From Gemmatimonadaceae bacterium (lineage in GTDB: Bacteria; Gemmatimonadota; Gemmatimonadetes; Gemmatimonadales; Gemmatimonadaceae), in NCBI GenBank assembly GCA_037721215.1, contig JBBJNV010000004.1:62001-126000 (forward strand): DNA of 64,000 nt, read 5' to 3'. A model generated the notes under the pieces. That model saw only the letters and a list, made by a program, of their open reading frames with translations. It was not told the DNA's origin and did no database searches. Below, piece after piece: positions 8,752 to 18,465 of this stretch; within the stretch, counting starts at the first letter, position 1; each line of letters opens with the position of its first letter. Position numbers and translations under genes: made by a program.

Positions 8752-10662
8752 TCAGCCCGCCTCTTTCCACTTGAGAATTCCATCGATGGTCGTCACCGCG
8801 ACGGAATGATATGTGGGCCTTGCCCGCCGATAGATGTCCATCGCCATTGTCCGTCCCCAGTCGGTTTTGGCCAGCGACGTATACAGGGGCGCCAGGAATT
8901 TTCTCCGTCCCTGGGAAGTCAGGAATTTCTCGAGCGCCGCGAAGGCCGGCATGTACTTGTTGCGAATCGCAATCTGAAGCCATGCGGACAGCACTTCGCT
9001 ATTCCCAGTGGACGTCAGCTTGTGAGTGCGATCGAGCTCCGCAAGGCGCGGAGCCGCGATAGTGTCGGGAAGCGCGCGCAGGAAGTGCAGCCATTCCTGG
9101 GTAGACCATCCGGAAGTATTGATCGCGGACAATGCGCCCCCCGCCTTCCATGCTTCGACCTTTTCGTCAACGCTGGTGAACTTTTCCGAGCTGACCGGGG
9201 GGATATTGGCAGGAACACCGGGCTCGAATATCCAGCCCTGCAGATTGATCCGTTCGGCCTCGCCCGGCTTTAACAGCTTTTCGTTCATGTAGGCAACCAT
9301 TTTCGCGGAAGTGATTGGCTGAAATGCGAAGTGGTCGAAGTAGTCGCGCAGAAACGCATCCAGACGCTGGCGCCCTGTCACGGATTCCACAGTCTGCAGA
9401 AAAGCAGCGCCCTTCTCATAGGCGATGTCTGTCACTCCATCATCCGGGTCCCGGCCGGTGAGGTCGATGCTGAGCCGTGTGTCAGCCGCCTTCAGCCCGC
9501 CTGCTTCCTCGACCGCCTTCTGCATGTCCTGCCTGCCGAGAACACGAAGCATGTCAGCGTAGGGCTTGCCGCGCAGCTCTTCCATGATGCGCGATTCGAT
9601 GTACGTCGTGAATCCCTCGTTGAGCCAGAAGTCGTTCCACGTGGCATTCGTCACCAGATTCCCCGACCATGAATGGGCCAGCTCGTGGGCGACGAGACTG
9701 ACAAGTGAGCGATCGCCGGCCAGTATCGTGGGTGTGGCAAAGGTCAGAGTCGGGTTTTCCATGCCTCCAAAGGGAAACGAGGGTGGCAACACCAGAATGT
9801 CGTACCGGCCCCATCTGTAGGGACCGTAGAGTTTCTCAGCCGCGGCGATCATCTGGTCGACCTCAGTGAACTCGCTCGCCGCGCGCGACACGACGCTCGG
9901 CTCACCATAAACCCCGGTGTTCGAGCCTATCGGCCGGAATGCGATGTCACCAACCGCAAGTGCGATGAGATAGGCAGGGATTGGTTTGTCCATGCGGAAT
10001 CGAAACACTGAACGGCCTGCCGTGTCCTTTTCGCCGTCGCTGCCCGCATGGGCAGCGGACATTACTGCCCGCATCCCCGGCGGCACATGAATTACTGCGT
10101 CGTAGGTCTGCCTCAGTCCCGGTCCATCCTGTGTCGGGATCCAGCTTCGGGTCAGAATCGCCTGCCCCTGTGTGAACATAAACGGGAGCTTGCCACCGGC
10201 GGTCTGAGCCGGAGCCAGCCACTGAACGGCGGCTGCAGAGGGTGAGGTCTCGTACTCGATCACAATGGTATCGCCCTTCGCCGGTAGAGCGATTGCGAGG
10301 GCAGAGCCGACAAACTCGCGGCCTGCTCCGCTATTGAATCCGAGGGCTGTGCCGCGGGAATCTGTGACCCGTTTGATAGCGAGGTCACGGATATCGAGAA
10401 TCACGCTGTCCGCCGATGGCGCGCGCTTTATGTTGAGTCGCGCGGTGGCGGCAATCCGTTTCGAGGCGAAATCCGGGATCATATCCAGCGATACGTGAGT
10501 CACCCGCGCTTCGGCGGGCTGTGCGTGGGAATGCGTGTCGCGGGTATCTGCGACTGCCGGCGCACTCACCGGTGGGTCAGCCGATTCGGTGCACGCCGCA
10601 AACACGAGCAGAACCGCGACCGGCAATCCGCGGAAAGCGGGATAGCAATTTGTCATTCTCAT
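8752..10662 (-). CDS. M1-family metallopeptidase, lipoprotein
   Basis: 636-residue zinc aminopeptidase of family M1. It carries the exopeptidase motif GGMEN (299-303), the zinc site HELAH (326-330) with the third ligand Glu349 in WLNEGF, and the C-terminal helical domain of the leukotriene-A4-hydrolase group. A signal peptide ends in a lipobox (FAAC, Cys24), so it is a periplasmic or outer-membrane-anchored peptide scavenger. The length is usual. It is followed closely by the alpha/beta hydrolase. Confidence 0.9.
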   Translation of the reverse strand: MRMTNCYPAFRGLPVAVLLVFAACTESADPPVSAPAVADTRDTHSHAQPAEARVTHVSLDMIPDFASKRIAATARLNIKRAPSADSVILDIRDLAIKRVTDSRGTALGFNSGAGREFVGSALAIALPAKGDTIVIEYETSPSAAAVQWLAPAQTAGGKLPFMFTQGQAILTRSWIPTQDGPGLRQTYDAVIHVPPGMRAVMSAAHAGSDGEKDTAGRSVFRFRMDKPIPAYLIALAVGDIAFRPIGSNTGVYGEPSVVSRAASEFTEVDQMIAAAEKLYGPYRWGRYDILVLPPSFPFGGMENPTLTFATPTILAGDRSLVSLVAHELAHSWSGNLVTNATWNDFWLNEGFTTYIESRIMEELRGKPYADMLRVLGRQDMQKAVEEAGGLKAADTRLSIDLTGRDPDDGVTDIAYEKGAAFLQTVESVTGRQRLDAFLRDYFDHFAFQPITSAKMVAYMNEKLLKPGEAERINLQGWIFEPGVPANIPPVSSEKFTSVDEKVEAWKAGGALSAINTSGWSTQEWLHFLRALPDTIAAPRLAELDRTHKLTSTGNSEVLSAWLQIAIRNKYMPAFAALEKFLTSQGRRKFLAPLYTSLAKTDWGRTMAMDIYRRARPTYHSVAVTTIDGILKWKEAG

Positions 10663-10713
10663 GCGAGTGAAATGGAAGTGGATGGAGCCTCCGCGCTATA
10701 AACCAATTGACTA

Positions 10714-11799
10714 TCACCGGTCTGGCTCATGGACCCTGGACTCATCGACCGAATGTTCTGCCGCTTTTTCATCGGCTTCCGCATGATCGTCTGCGTCGGC
10801 CTCGAGGCCCTGTTGTTCGGCGCTGCGTTCCTTTTCGCAGACAAGTACTGACAGAAGCGCGAAATGATCCGATCCAAAGTCAGGCAGCCGCTGGAGGCTC
10901 GACACCGTGAAATGCCGACTGTGAAAAATGTGGTCGAGCGGCCAGCGCGCAAACCAGTGACGCGCATTGAAGGTGTTATACATTCCGCGGCCGACCCGGG
11001 GGTCGAGCAACCCGCTGATTTTGCGGAAGAGGCGTGTCGTCTCCGACCACGCGACGTCATTCAGATCGCCCGCGACAATCACCGGAGTGTCGCTTTCCGA
11101 CACGCTCTTGCCCACGACCATCAATTCGGCATCCCGCTCACTCGAAGTCTCATTTTCTGTTGGACTGGGCGGCGCAGGATGCAGAAAATGCATGCGGACG
11201 CTTTGTCCTGACGGAAGAATCAGCTCCGCGTGCATCGAGGGGATGTCGGGCTCCACAAGAAACTGAATAGCAGCGTTCCGGAGCGGGAATCGGGAGTAGA
11301 CGTGCATGCCGTAAAGGTTGTCAAGGGGGCATTTGATCGTGTGCGGGTAATCGCGCTCAAGCACCGCAAGCTTCTGTTCCCACCACTTGTCAGTTTCAAG
11401 CGTGACAAGAACATCCGGATTATTCTCGCCGACCAGCTTCAACAGCGCATCTGCCGCGCGGCTCGGGGCGAGGACATTGGCATTCATTAGCCGGATTGTG
11501 TTCTCCGGGTCTCCCGCAAGTGCCCATTTCACCTCGTTCCGGAATATCCGGGTGTGTGGCACGATCCACCAGCTCTGATACAGGAGACAGGCTGTCGTGA
11601 CGCCGATCAGAATCCACGCCTTGGGCTCGGAAAAATCGAGCAGAAGGATGCTTGCCACGAGGATCGCTGCGAGCGCCATGGCGAGCTGCAGCCGGGGAAA
11701 GTCGAGGTCCCGCACCCACCAGGCGGCGTATCTGGACAACGGCAGCAGGGTGGAAACCGCAAGTACGAAAGTGAGAACTGCAAGTGCGTAGAAGACCAT
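10714..11799 (-). CDS. Membrane-anchored endonuclease/exonuclease/phosphatase-family protein
   Basis: 361 residues. Three hydrophobic helices (about 1-25, 38-55, 62-82) precede an EEP (DNase I-like) domain. Catalytic elements seen: MNANV, VTLETDKWW (metal Glu), HFLHPAPPSP, AGDLNDVAWS and SDHFALL. Such proteins may act on DNA, phospholipids or phosphoinositides; the substrate cannot be told. The last 40 residues form an acidic, low-complexity tail. It lies 51 bases upstream of the M1 gene on the same strand. Confidence 0.82.
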   Translation of the reverse strand: MVFYALAVLTFVLAVSTLLPLSRYAAWWVRDLDFPRLQLAMALAAILVASILLLDFSEPKAWILIGVTTACLLYQSWWIVPHTRIFRNEVKWALAGDPENTIRLMNANVLAPSRAADALLKLVGENNPDVLVTLETDKWWEQKLAVLERDYPHTIKCPLDNLYGMHVYSRFPLRNAAIQFLVEPDIPSMHAELILPSGQSVRMHFLHPAPPSPTENETSSERDAELMVVGKSVSESDTPVIVAGDLNDVAWSETTRLFRKISGLLDPRVGRGMYNTFNARHWFARWPLDHIFHSRHFTVSSLQRLPDFGSDHFALLSVLVCEKERSAEQQGLEADADDHAEADEKAAEHSVDESRVHEPDR

Positions 11800-11954
11800 A
11801 GTGGCGTCTAAGCTACTTTTCCCCGCGGCTTTGTGCAGTGGCCGCCACCGGAGAGCAACACAAGAAGAAGGGGTCGCACCAATCGATGGTGACCGGTGTA
11901 GGAGTACGGCATCCAGATACTCATCCAGCAGGCGAACTCTACCAGGAACCTACC

Positions 11955-12587
11955 ATGACGAAAATTCGAAGCGTCGCGCGCTGTGGCCTCGCAATACTGA
12001 TAATCGGTGTGTCGAGCGCCTGTTCAAGTAGCGGCGGCCTGGGCAGCATCCTTGGCGGTGTCCTTGGCGGGGGCGGTGGGGGCGGTGGTGGCAATCGGCA
12101 GAACCAGGTATCCGGCACAATTCAGGCAGTCGATACGCGGAACCAGCAGCTCTCCATTCGTCAGTCGAATGGCCAGAACGTGACGGCCAGCTACGATGAC
12201 CGCACCCGGGTCTCTTATCAGGATCAGAACTATCCGGTGACGTCTCTCGAGTTCGGCGACGAGGTTACCGCCCGGATCCAGACGAACGGCAATCAGTATT
12301 ATGTCGATTTCGTGCAGGTCAATCGGTCAGTCTCGACCACCGGCGGCGGGGCGACAGGCGGATCATCCAATGTCCAGTCGCTTCAGGGCATCGTTCGCCG
12401 TGTAGATCCAACAAATGGAGTGTTTATAATCGATGCCAATAACAACGTTCAGCTCACGGTATCGCTTCCGTACAACGCGAGCCGCAACGATGTCAGCCGG
12501 TTTCAGAATCTCCGCGTTGGAGACAACGTGCGATTTTACGGCATCTATCTGAACAACGCCCGGGTGGAGCTCAGGCAGTTCTACTAG
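11955..12587 (+). CDS. Glycine-rich lipoprotein with DUF5666-like repeats
   Basis: About 210 residues. Signal peptide and lipobox (SSAC) are followed by a Gly-rich linker with nine consecutive glycines, then two similar beta-rich units (SGTIQAVDTRNQQLSIRQ and LQGIVRRVDPTNGVFIID) that look like DUF5666/OB-type domains. ATG at 11955 has AGGAA 6 bases upstream and directly starts the signal peptide; a longer frame upstream is not plausible. Function unknown; probably an envelope-exposed binding protein. Divergent from the EEP gene. Confidence 0.7.
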   Translation: MTKIRSVARCGLAILIIGVSSACSSSGGLGSILGGVLGGGGGGGGGNRQNQVSGTIQAVDTRNQQLSIRQSNGQNVTASYDDRTRVSYQDQNYPVTSLEFGDEVTARIQTNGNQYYVDFVQVNRSVSTTGGGATGGSSNVQSLQGIVRRVDPTNGVFIIDANNNVQLTVSLPYNASRNDVSRFQNLRVGDNVRFYGIYLNNARVELRQFY

Positions 12588-12647
12588 GCCCGGGACGGTA
12601 GACGGCTGCGGGCGGACAAGCCGGCCGTCACCAACCCTGTTATCATT

Positions 12648-12683
12648 CGCGAGCCGGCGGCCATCATGGCCCGCCGGCTCGCG
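12648..12683. terminator. Strong GC hairpin without clear T-run
   Basis: A 13-bp perfect arm (CGCGAGCCGGCGG) pairs with CCGCCGGCTCGCG around a short ATCATGG-type loop. It lies between the lipoprotein and PH-SHOCT genes. There is no U-tract, so termination is possible but not certain. Confidence 0.45.
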
Positions 12684-12728
12684 GAACGTCAGGGAGCCTG
12701 CTCCTGCTGTCATTTACCGGATTAACCC

Positions 12729-13388
12729 ATGGCACCAACCGAAGCTGCTCTGCCACCCACGACCAGCCGTGGCCCCTCCCCGAGTCAGGATCCAGCGCTC
12801 GGTGGCGCCCTCGAGCGGCTTCGCGAATTGCTGGTCCCAGGCGAAACGCTGTTGGCATACGCGTCTCAGCGACGGCTTTTTGCACTGGCTCATCGGCGTC
12901 TGATAATCGCCGCTACGAGTGGCAGGTTCATTGCCCTGGAGCGTCACCTTTTCGGAGGCTACACACCGTCGGATGTGCGGTGGCAGGATCTGCATGACGC
13001 GGGGTTGCGCGAGGGAACCTTCGGCGCCGACCTCGCGATTACCGCTGCCGCAGGTACCGATCTGGCGCTCGCCGACAAGCCGGGCCGAACGTTGATCTAT
13101 CAGGGGCTTGAAAAGGAGCAGGCGCGCAGGGTTTACCGGGTCTGTCAGGAGCAGGAACAGGCATGGCGCGAGAAACGCCGGATTCGCGATCTCGACGAGA
13201 TGAGAGCGAAGTCCGGCGGCATCCAGCTCGGAGCGCAGGGCGGCGCGACCATGCCGTCAGCGCCGCGTGACTCTTCTCCGGACAGCCCGGCGGCACGTTT
13301 GAGGCGCGCGAAAGAAATGGTCGACACCGGCCTCATAACGGACGCCGAGTACGAGTCCATCAAAGCACGGATCGTCGACGGATTGTGA
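12729..13388 (+). CDS. PH-domain plus SHOCT-domain protein
   Basis: 219 residues. Residues about 25-135 look like a bacterial PH domain of the YokE/bPH type (GETLLAYASQRRLFALAHRR, DVRWQDLHDA). The C-terminal 30 residues are a SHOCT motif (LRRAKEMVDTGLITDAEYES). SHOCT tails often occur on proteins that oligomerise or meet the membrane. Function unknown. Convergent with the small membrane protein gene that follows. Confidence 0.72.
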   Translation: MAPTEAALPPTTSRGPSPSQDPALGGALERLRELLVPGETLLAYASQRRLFALAHRRLIIAATSGRFIALERHLFGGYTPSDVRWQDLHDAGLREGTFGADLAITAAAGTDLALADKPGRTLIYQGLEKEQARRVYRVCQEQEQAWREKRRIRDLDEMRAKSGGIQLGAQGGATMPSAPRDSSPDSPAARLRRAKEMVDTGLITDAEYESIKARIVDGL

Positions 13389-13429
13389 TGCCGCATTGCG
13401 CCGACGCGCTCTGACCGCCGGCTGCAAGG

Positions 13430-13873
13430 TTAGTCGAGCGGCTTGGCGCGATCTTTATGCGCTTGCCCGGCATTTGAACGCGCATCACCGACCGGTCGAC
13501 GGCCAGCAGGTTCAACGTCCTCCGAATCCTCTGACTGCGGTGTCACGAGTCGCAATTTTGGCGGCAGACGCGGTGCAGGCCTGTCGGGCGACATCCGCAT
13601 TGGTGCTTCCGCAGGTCTGGATGACAACTGATCGGATCCCGGTCCGGGGAGTACAGCATAGACTTCCGTTTGTCCTGTCTGCCGCCGGCGCCTGTGCAGC
13701 CACTCCCACAACTGCCCCAGCAGAATGCCGGCGCCGAGCCCGATGGCACCGGTGATGATGGCTGCGGCGACCACAATACCGAAAAACAACCAGAGACCGC
13801 GAACGAAATCGCCACCCTCGAGCTGTGCGCCGAGGAATCGCCATGCAAAGGGCGCCGACCCCAGGAATCCCAC
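13430..13873 (-). CDS. Small membrane protein, unknown family
   Basis: 147 residues from a GTG. One long or two short hydrophobic segments (about 24-55, LWLFFGIVVAAAIITG and GLGAGILLGQLW) are followed by a basic RRRR stop-transfer and a polar, proline-rich cytoplasmic tail. Two other minus-strand frames overlap this stretch, but only this one has a sensible membrane layout. No family recognised. Confidence 0.5.
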   Translation of the reverse strand: MGFLGSAPFAWRFLGAQLEGGDFVRGLWLFFGIVVAAAIITGAIGLGAGILLGQLWEWLHRRRRQTGQTEVYAVLPGPGSDQLSSRPAEAPMRMSPDRPAPRLPPKLRLVTPQSEDSEDVEPAGRRPVGDARSNAGQAHKDRAKPLD

Positions 13874-14013
13874 GAGGAAGCCGCATAACGCGGAAAGATC
13901 CTTGATGCTCGTACGGCGCAGATGGTAGAACTCGGACTTGACGGGTGCCCCGCGGAAACATTCGTTGAAGCGAAATCTACAGGCGGAACGCGCCGTCGAT
14001 GATGTCTGGCAGG

Positions 14014-15630
14014 CTATCCGGCTCGTAATCCTCGCCCGCTGCCGGTCGGGTTGCGGTGGCCTTCGCGCAGCGCGACGATCCCGTTCACTACTACTGCCGT
14101 GATCCCCACCGGGTACTGGAACGGCGCGTCGAACGTTGCTGTGTCGGCAATTCGTGCAGGATCGAAGACTACGACATCACCGGCGGAGCCAACCGCGAGC
14201 CGCCCCCGATTTGCCAGTCCCGCTCTCGACGCAGGCATGGATGTCATCTTCCTTATCGCAACAGGCAGACTCAGAACCTTGCGCTCGCGAACGTATCTGC
14301 CCAGCACGCGCGGAAAGCTTCCGGCGCCCCGCGGGTGAGGACTTCCGCGCCGGGTAGGGCCGTCAACGGCAAAGCCACCGCCGTCGCTGCATACCATGCC
14401 AAGAGGATGAGAAAGAATCCGCTCCAGATTTTCCTCGCTCATCGCGTGGCCAAGCATTCCGACATCACCGTTGCTCCTTCGCAGCAGCCCTACGGCCGTC
14501 TCATAGGGATCGATGCTCAGCGCACGGGCATATACGCCGAGTCGTTTGCCTTCGGCCGCGCGGTCGTCCGCCGTGCGTACCGATGAGATTTGCGCATTGT
14601 CCCATCCGCCGATAAGCTCGACTTTTGCAAGGGTCTCGCGTTTGACGCGCGGCGCAACCGCAGGGTCCGCCAGGCGAGCGAAAAACGCGCTGATACCACC
14701 ATCGCGGCTCCACACTGGAAAGAGGTTGGTCAGTCCGGTTGAATACGCAACGTACGGATACCGGTCGAACGCAACATCCACATTCGCGGAAGACGCTGCG
14801 GCAATTCTCGCGAACGCGTCGTCCAGCTTCGGCCAGTTGCGCGGGCCCTGCGTCTTGAGGTGTGATATCTGCAAGGAGCATCGGGCCCCGCGGGCAACGG
14901 CAATCGACTCGTCGATCGCATCGAGCAGGCGGTCGTCTTCGTTCCGCATGTGCGTCGCATACGGAAGCTTCCGCAGGGCAAGGGGCCTGCAGAGCGCAAT
15001 GAGCTCGTCACGCGACGCAAATGCGCCGGGCGTGTACTCGAGACCGGAAGAGACCCCACACGCGCCGTCGGCCAGCGCCCGGACAACCATCGCCGTCATT
15101 CGCTGTATCTCAATTGCCGTCGCGGGCCGGTCTGCGTTCCCGACAACACTGCCCCGTATTGAGCCAAGGCCCACCATCGATGCCACGTTTGGCCCGGGTC
15201 GCATACGGTCAATCGATTCGAACAAGGCAGCGAAGGATTTGCCTTCGGCGCCGGTTGCACGCGAACTTCCGTCAGCTCCGGTGACGATCGTGGTGATTCC
15301 CTGCCGGATGACCGACTCTGCCCGCGGGTCGTCCTCGAGCGATGAGTCACCATGCGAATGGATGTCGACGAATCCCGGTGAAACGCAGAGTCCACGTGCG
15401 TCAATCTCATCGCGGCCCCGGAGCCGGAGGCGCTTGCCAATGCTTACAATGCGCCCGCCGTCGATCGCGAGATCGAGGTCACGGCCTTCCGCGCCGCTTC
15501 CATCGAACAGCGTGCCGCCTCGAATGACGAGATCGTGATCGGGGCGAAGGTGAAAGAACCCCTGGCCGCCCACGACGGTGAGCAGCGCGCTTCCGCCGCT
15601 TGCGACAAAGGATCTGCGAGTGGTCTTCAT
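14014..15630 (-). CDS. N-acyl-D-amino-acid deacylase-like amidohydrolase
   Basis: 538 residues. An N-terminal Tat-like signal (TTRRSFVASGGSALL) predicts export folded. The amidohydrolase core has HSH (His91, His93) in the VDIHSHGD motif, a His in ATHMRNEDD, a His in LQISHLKT, and the catalytic Asp in MVCSDGG, matching D-aminoacylase. The composite-barrel end region (GSAGDVVVFDP) closes it. It would release D-amino acids from N-acyl forms, possibly from cell-wall material. It begins 19 bases after the zinc-cysteine SDR gene. Confidence 0.85.
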   Translation of the reverse strand: MKTTRRSFVASGGSALLTVVGGQGFFHLRPDHDLVIRGGTLFDGSGAEGRDLDLAIDGGRIVSIGKRLRLRGRDEIDARGLCVSPGFVDIHSHGDSSLEDDPRAESVIRQGITTIVTGADGSSRATGAEGKSFAALFESIDRMRPGPNVASMVGLGSIRGSVVGNADRPATAIEIQRMTAMVVRALADGACGVSSGLEYTPGAFASRDELIALCRPLALRKLPYATHMRNEDDRLLDAIDESIAVARGARCSLQISHLKTQGPRNWPKLDDAFARIAAASSANVDVAFDRYPYVAYSTGLTNLFPVWSRDGGISAFFARLADPAVAPRVKRETLAKVELIGGWDNAQISSVRTADDRAAEGKRLGVYARALSIDPYETAVGLLRRSNGDVGMLGHAMSEENLERILSHPLGMVCSDGGGFAVDGPTRRGSPHPRGAGSFPRVLGRYVRERKVLSLPVAIRKMTSMPASRAGLANRGRLAVGSAGDVVVFDPARIADTATFDAPFQYPVGITAVVVNGIVALREGHRNPTGSGRGLRAG

Positions 15631-15649
15631 CGTTGAATCCTGGGCGTGG

Positions 15650-17224
15650 CTACCAATCGGTCGGAACGTAGTCTTTCAGGAACTGACCCCACAAATGTTC
15701 GCCGGTGTTTACACCGGCGACGATCGGATCGACGATTCGCGCAGCTCCGTCGACAATGTCCAGCGGCGGGTGAAAGCGATGTTCGGCCGTCTTGCGAGCC
15801 GCAACGTCGGCCGGATCCTCGTCCGTCACCCAGCCGGTGTCGACACTGTTCATGTGGATGCCATCGGCATAATAATCCGCCGCGGACGTGCGCGTCATCA
15901 TGTTCAGTGCGGCCTTCGCCATGTTGGTATGCGGATGCCTCGTTGTCTTCCACTTTCGGTAAAACTGGCCTTCGACCGCCGAGACGTTGACGATGTGCTT
16001 GTCGCGCCCGGGCGTGCGGATCATCAGGGGCTTGAGACGCGCATTGATGATGAATGGAGCAATTGCATTCACAAGGTGCACTTCGAGCAGTTCCACCGAG
16101 GGTACCTCATCCATCATCAGCCGCCACGAGTTTCTGTCACGCAGGTCGATCTGCTGAAGATCCTGATCGAGTCTGCCTGCAGGAAACAGGTGGGGCCGGT
16201 TGGCAAGCTCTTCGGACAGCAGCGGGACCTGCGACATTTCCGCCGCATGAGTCAATCCTGCAACCCGTGAATCTGCGCGGTCGAGTACCGCCGGCAGCTC
16301 CTCCCCCTCCGGCAGGATGCTCGACGCGCGCAGGCCTTCGTAGGACCCGAGCAGCCGGCGCACTTCCGGTGCCAGCTCATTCATTGACTGAAATTCTCCA
16401 GCCATCATGTGCTCGTAGAACTCTGGCGGACGGCGCACCGTCTGGCACGCATTGTTGATTATGAAGTCGAGGCGGTCACGGGTGTCGAGCAAGTGACCGC
16501 AAAACGCCTCGACACTGGGGGTGTGTCGGAGATCGATCCCGAAGATTTCAAGTCGATCGCGCCAGACCGCAAAATCAGGCTCTTGAGCGTAACGCGCCGC
16601 GGAATCGCGCGGGAACCGCGTGGTGACGATCAACTGCGCGCCGGCTCGGAGCAACTTGATGCCCGCCTGGTAGCCAATCTTCACACGCCCGCCGGTGAGC
16701 AGCGCAACGCGCCCCGTCAGGTCGGCAAGCTCGCTACGCTTCGCGAAGTTGAAAGCGGCGCACTGCGGGCAAAGCTGGTCGTAAAAGTGATGAAGTTCCG
16801 AGTAGTCCCGCTTGCAGACGTAGCAGTTCCGCGGGTCGAGCGACTCGCGCAGACTGGTATCGTGCGCAGTTTCGAGCAGCTCAGGGGCTTGCGGAGGAAA
16901 GACGTTGGGCGACGTGAACACAGTTTCGCGACGCAGCTTCCGGATGCCTGTTTCGGCGAGCACGCTCTCTTCACGTTCCACGCGTTCCGCCTTGCGTTTC
17001 CGTAGCGTGACTTTCAGCAGCTGACGCCGGCCGATTGCATCGGGGCGTGAGACATGACCAGCCGCGCGCAGCAAGCGGTTGCGATCGTTTTCACTGACTT
17101 CCGCGAGCAGTGCGCGATTGTCTGCGACTGATTCCAGGAGATCGGCCGCGGCGCGGACACGTTCGGAGAACGCGGCGCCTGCCGGTTCTTCAGCGCCTGG
17201 TGTGCGGTTCTGTCCTGGGGGCAT
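15650..17224 (-). CDS. Large SDR-like protein with zinc-type cysteine cluster
   Basis: 524 residues. Residues about 1-130 are helical and charged. Then comes a CxxC...CxxC cluster (CYVCKRDYSELHHFYDQLC region, about 133-154) that looks like a zinc knuckle. An SDR Rossmann domain starts near 170 (LTGGRVKIGYQAG), with INNACQT as the NNAG counterpart and a catalytic-type Ser (VNVSAVEG). At the usual YxxxK position the sequence reads HTNMAK: the Lys is kept but the Tyr is not. A long insert splits the Rossmann fold. Proteins of this layout exist as uncharacterised oxidoreductases. The substrate is unknown, and the missing Tyr makes standard SDR chemistry doubtful. Confidence 0.72.
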   Translation of the reverse strand: MPPGQNRTPGAEEPAGAAFSERVRAAADLLESVADNRALLAEVSENDRNRLLRAAGHVSRPDAIGRRQLLKVTLRKRKAERVEREESVLAETGIRKLRRETVFTSPNVFPPQAPELLETAHDTSLRESLDPRNCYVCKRDYSELHHFYDQLCPQCAAFNFAKRSELADLTGRVALLTGGRVKIGYQAGIKLLRAGAQLIVTTRFPRDSAARYAQEPDFAVWRDRLEIFGIDLRHTPSVEAFCGHLLDTRDRLDFIINNACQTVRRPPEFYEHMMAGEFQSMNELAPEVRRLLGSYEGLRASSILPEGEELPAVLDRADSRVAGLTHAAEMSQVPLLSEELANRPHLFPAGRLDQDLQQIDLRDRNSWRLMMDEVPSVELLEVHLVNAIAPFIINARLKPLMIRTPGRDKHIVNVSAVEGQFYRKWKTTRHPHTNMAKAALNMMTRTSAADYYADGIHMNSVDTGWVTDEDPADVAARKTAEHRFHPPLDIVDGAARIVDPIVAGVNTGEHLWGQFLKDYVPTDW

Positions 17225-17272
17225 GACCGAAACTAAGTGGTCGTGGCCATAAGTCTTGACGGGAAAAAAATT

Positions 17273-18460
17273 TTACCGCCGCCGGATGTTGTACTTGTCG
17301 AGAATGGCGCGTACCCGGTCAAGCGGAATTGCGTCGACCGTCTGGCCGCGACTCGTTACCGTCTTCGCCATGAAAAGTGAATTGTAGATCGCTTCCTCGG
17401 TTGCTTCGACAACGGCTTGAAACAGCGCTGACGTGTTGTCGTTTGACAGTTCAGAGATTGTCCGCAACGTGGGCGCCGGGGGCACGACACCTGTAACTGT
17501 CGCAGGCGGCGCATTGCTTCGGCGGACTTCCTTCGCAACAGAGAACGACACTACATAATCGCCTGAGCCATTCGACGCGCTCGAACCGGTACGCGCCAGC
17601 CCCATGATTGCGCGGGCGGCGAGTCGTTCGAGATTTCGCTCCGTCATCGGGGCATCGGTCGCAACCACGATCATCACTGAGCCGTCGCCGCGATCTCCCT
17701 CGACGTCCCTCTTGAACGAATACCGGCCAAGCTCGCGGCCGACTGGCGCGCCAAGCACCTGCAACACTCCGCCAAAGTTCGTCTGTACGAGCACGCCGAT
17801 CGTCCAGCCGCCGAGCGTGCGCGGAAGGATTCGCGACGATGTTCCTATCCCGCCCTTCCAGCCGAACGCGATGGTGCCGGTACCCGCTCCGACGCTTCCT
17901 TCCGCAACCGCCCCTGCATTCGCGGTGCGAAGTGCTTCGCGAACATGATCGACGCCGACAGGATGCGAACGAATAGCGTTCAGCGTTCCGTCATTGGTCT
18001 CTCCGATAACGGGATTGATGGAGCCGACGCGCTCCATGCCCGGCATCGCCAGCAGCTGACTGGCCAGTGCATCCGCCACCCGCCAGACACAGAGAGTGCA
18101 CGTCAGGAGAATTGGCGTTTCGAGCTCACCGAGCTCGCGCACCTGGGTCGATCCCAGCAGCTTGCCATACGCATTGCCGATGTAGACGGCGGCAGGCACG
18201 CGATCGAAGAACAGATTTCCCGAGTGGGGGAGAATTGCTGTTATTCCTGTGCGCACAGAGTCGCCCGTGATGACAGTCGCATGGCCTACGAGCACACCGG
18301 TGACATCAGTGATGGAATTGAGGGGGCCGGTGCGGAATATTCCGGGCGCAACACCAAGTGACCGGGCGCGTACGCGGGCCTCCTGCGCCGGGAGCGTTCG
18401 AGGAGTGAGGCACGCAAGCGTTACAGCAACGCACGCAAGGACAACCACGGCCGGGCGCAT
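17273..18460 (-). CDS. P1-family (DmpA-like) N-terminal nucleophile peptidase
   Basis: 395 residues with a signal peptide. Family P1 aminopeptidases (DmpA, BapA) cut themselves in two at a Gly-Ser bond and use the new N-terminal Ser. Here the site is very likely Gly260-Ser261 in GDGSVMIVVATDAP. Other signatures are TDVTGVLVGH, GETNDG, GAGTGT and KGGIGTSSR. ATG 18460 starts the signal sequence; a longer frame upstream overlaps the preceding gene and is rejected. It follows the sorbosone-dehydrogenase-like gene by 5 bases, so the two are cotranscribed. Substrates may be D- or beta-amino-acid peptides. Confidence 0.87.
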   Translation of the reverse strand: MRPAVVVLACVAVTLACLTPRTLPAQEARVRARSLGVAPGIFRTGPLNSITDVTGVLVGHATVITGDSVRTGITAILPHSGNLFFDRVPAAVYIGNAYGKLLGSTQVRELGELETPILLTCTLCVWRVADALASQLLAMPGMERVGSINPVIGETNDGTLNAIRSHPVGVDHVREALRTANAGAVAEGSVGAGTGTIAFGWKGGIGTSSRILPRTLGGWTIGVLVQTNFGGVLQVLGAPVGRELGRYSFKRDVEGDRGDGSVMIVVATDAPMTERNLERLAARAIMGLARTGSSASNGSGDYVVSFSVAKEVRRSNAPPATVTGVVPPAPTLRTISELSNDNTSALFQAVVEATEEAIYNSLFMAKTVTSRGQTVDAIPLDRVRAILDKYNIRRR

Positions 18461-18465
18461 CGTTG

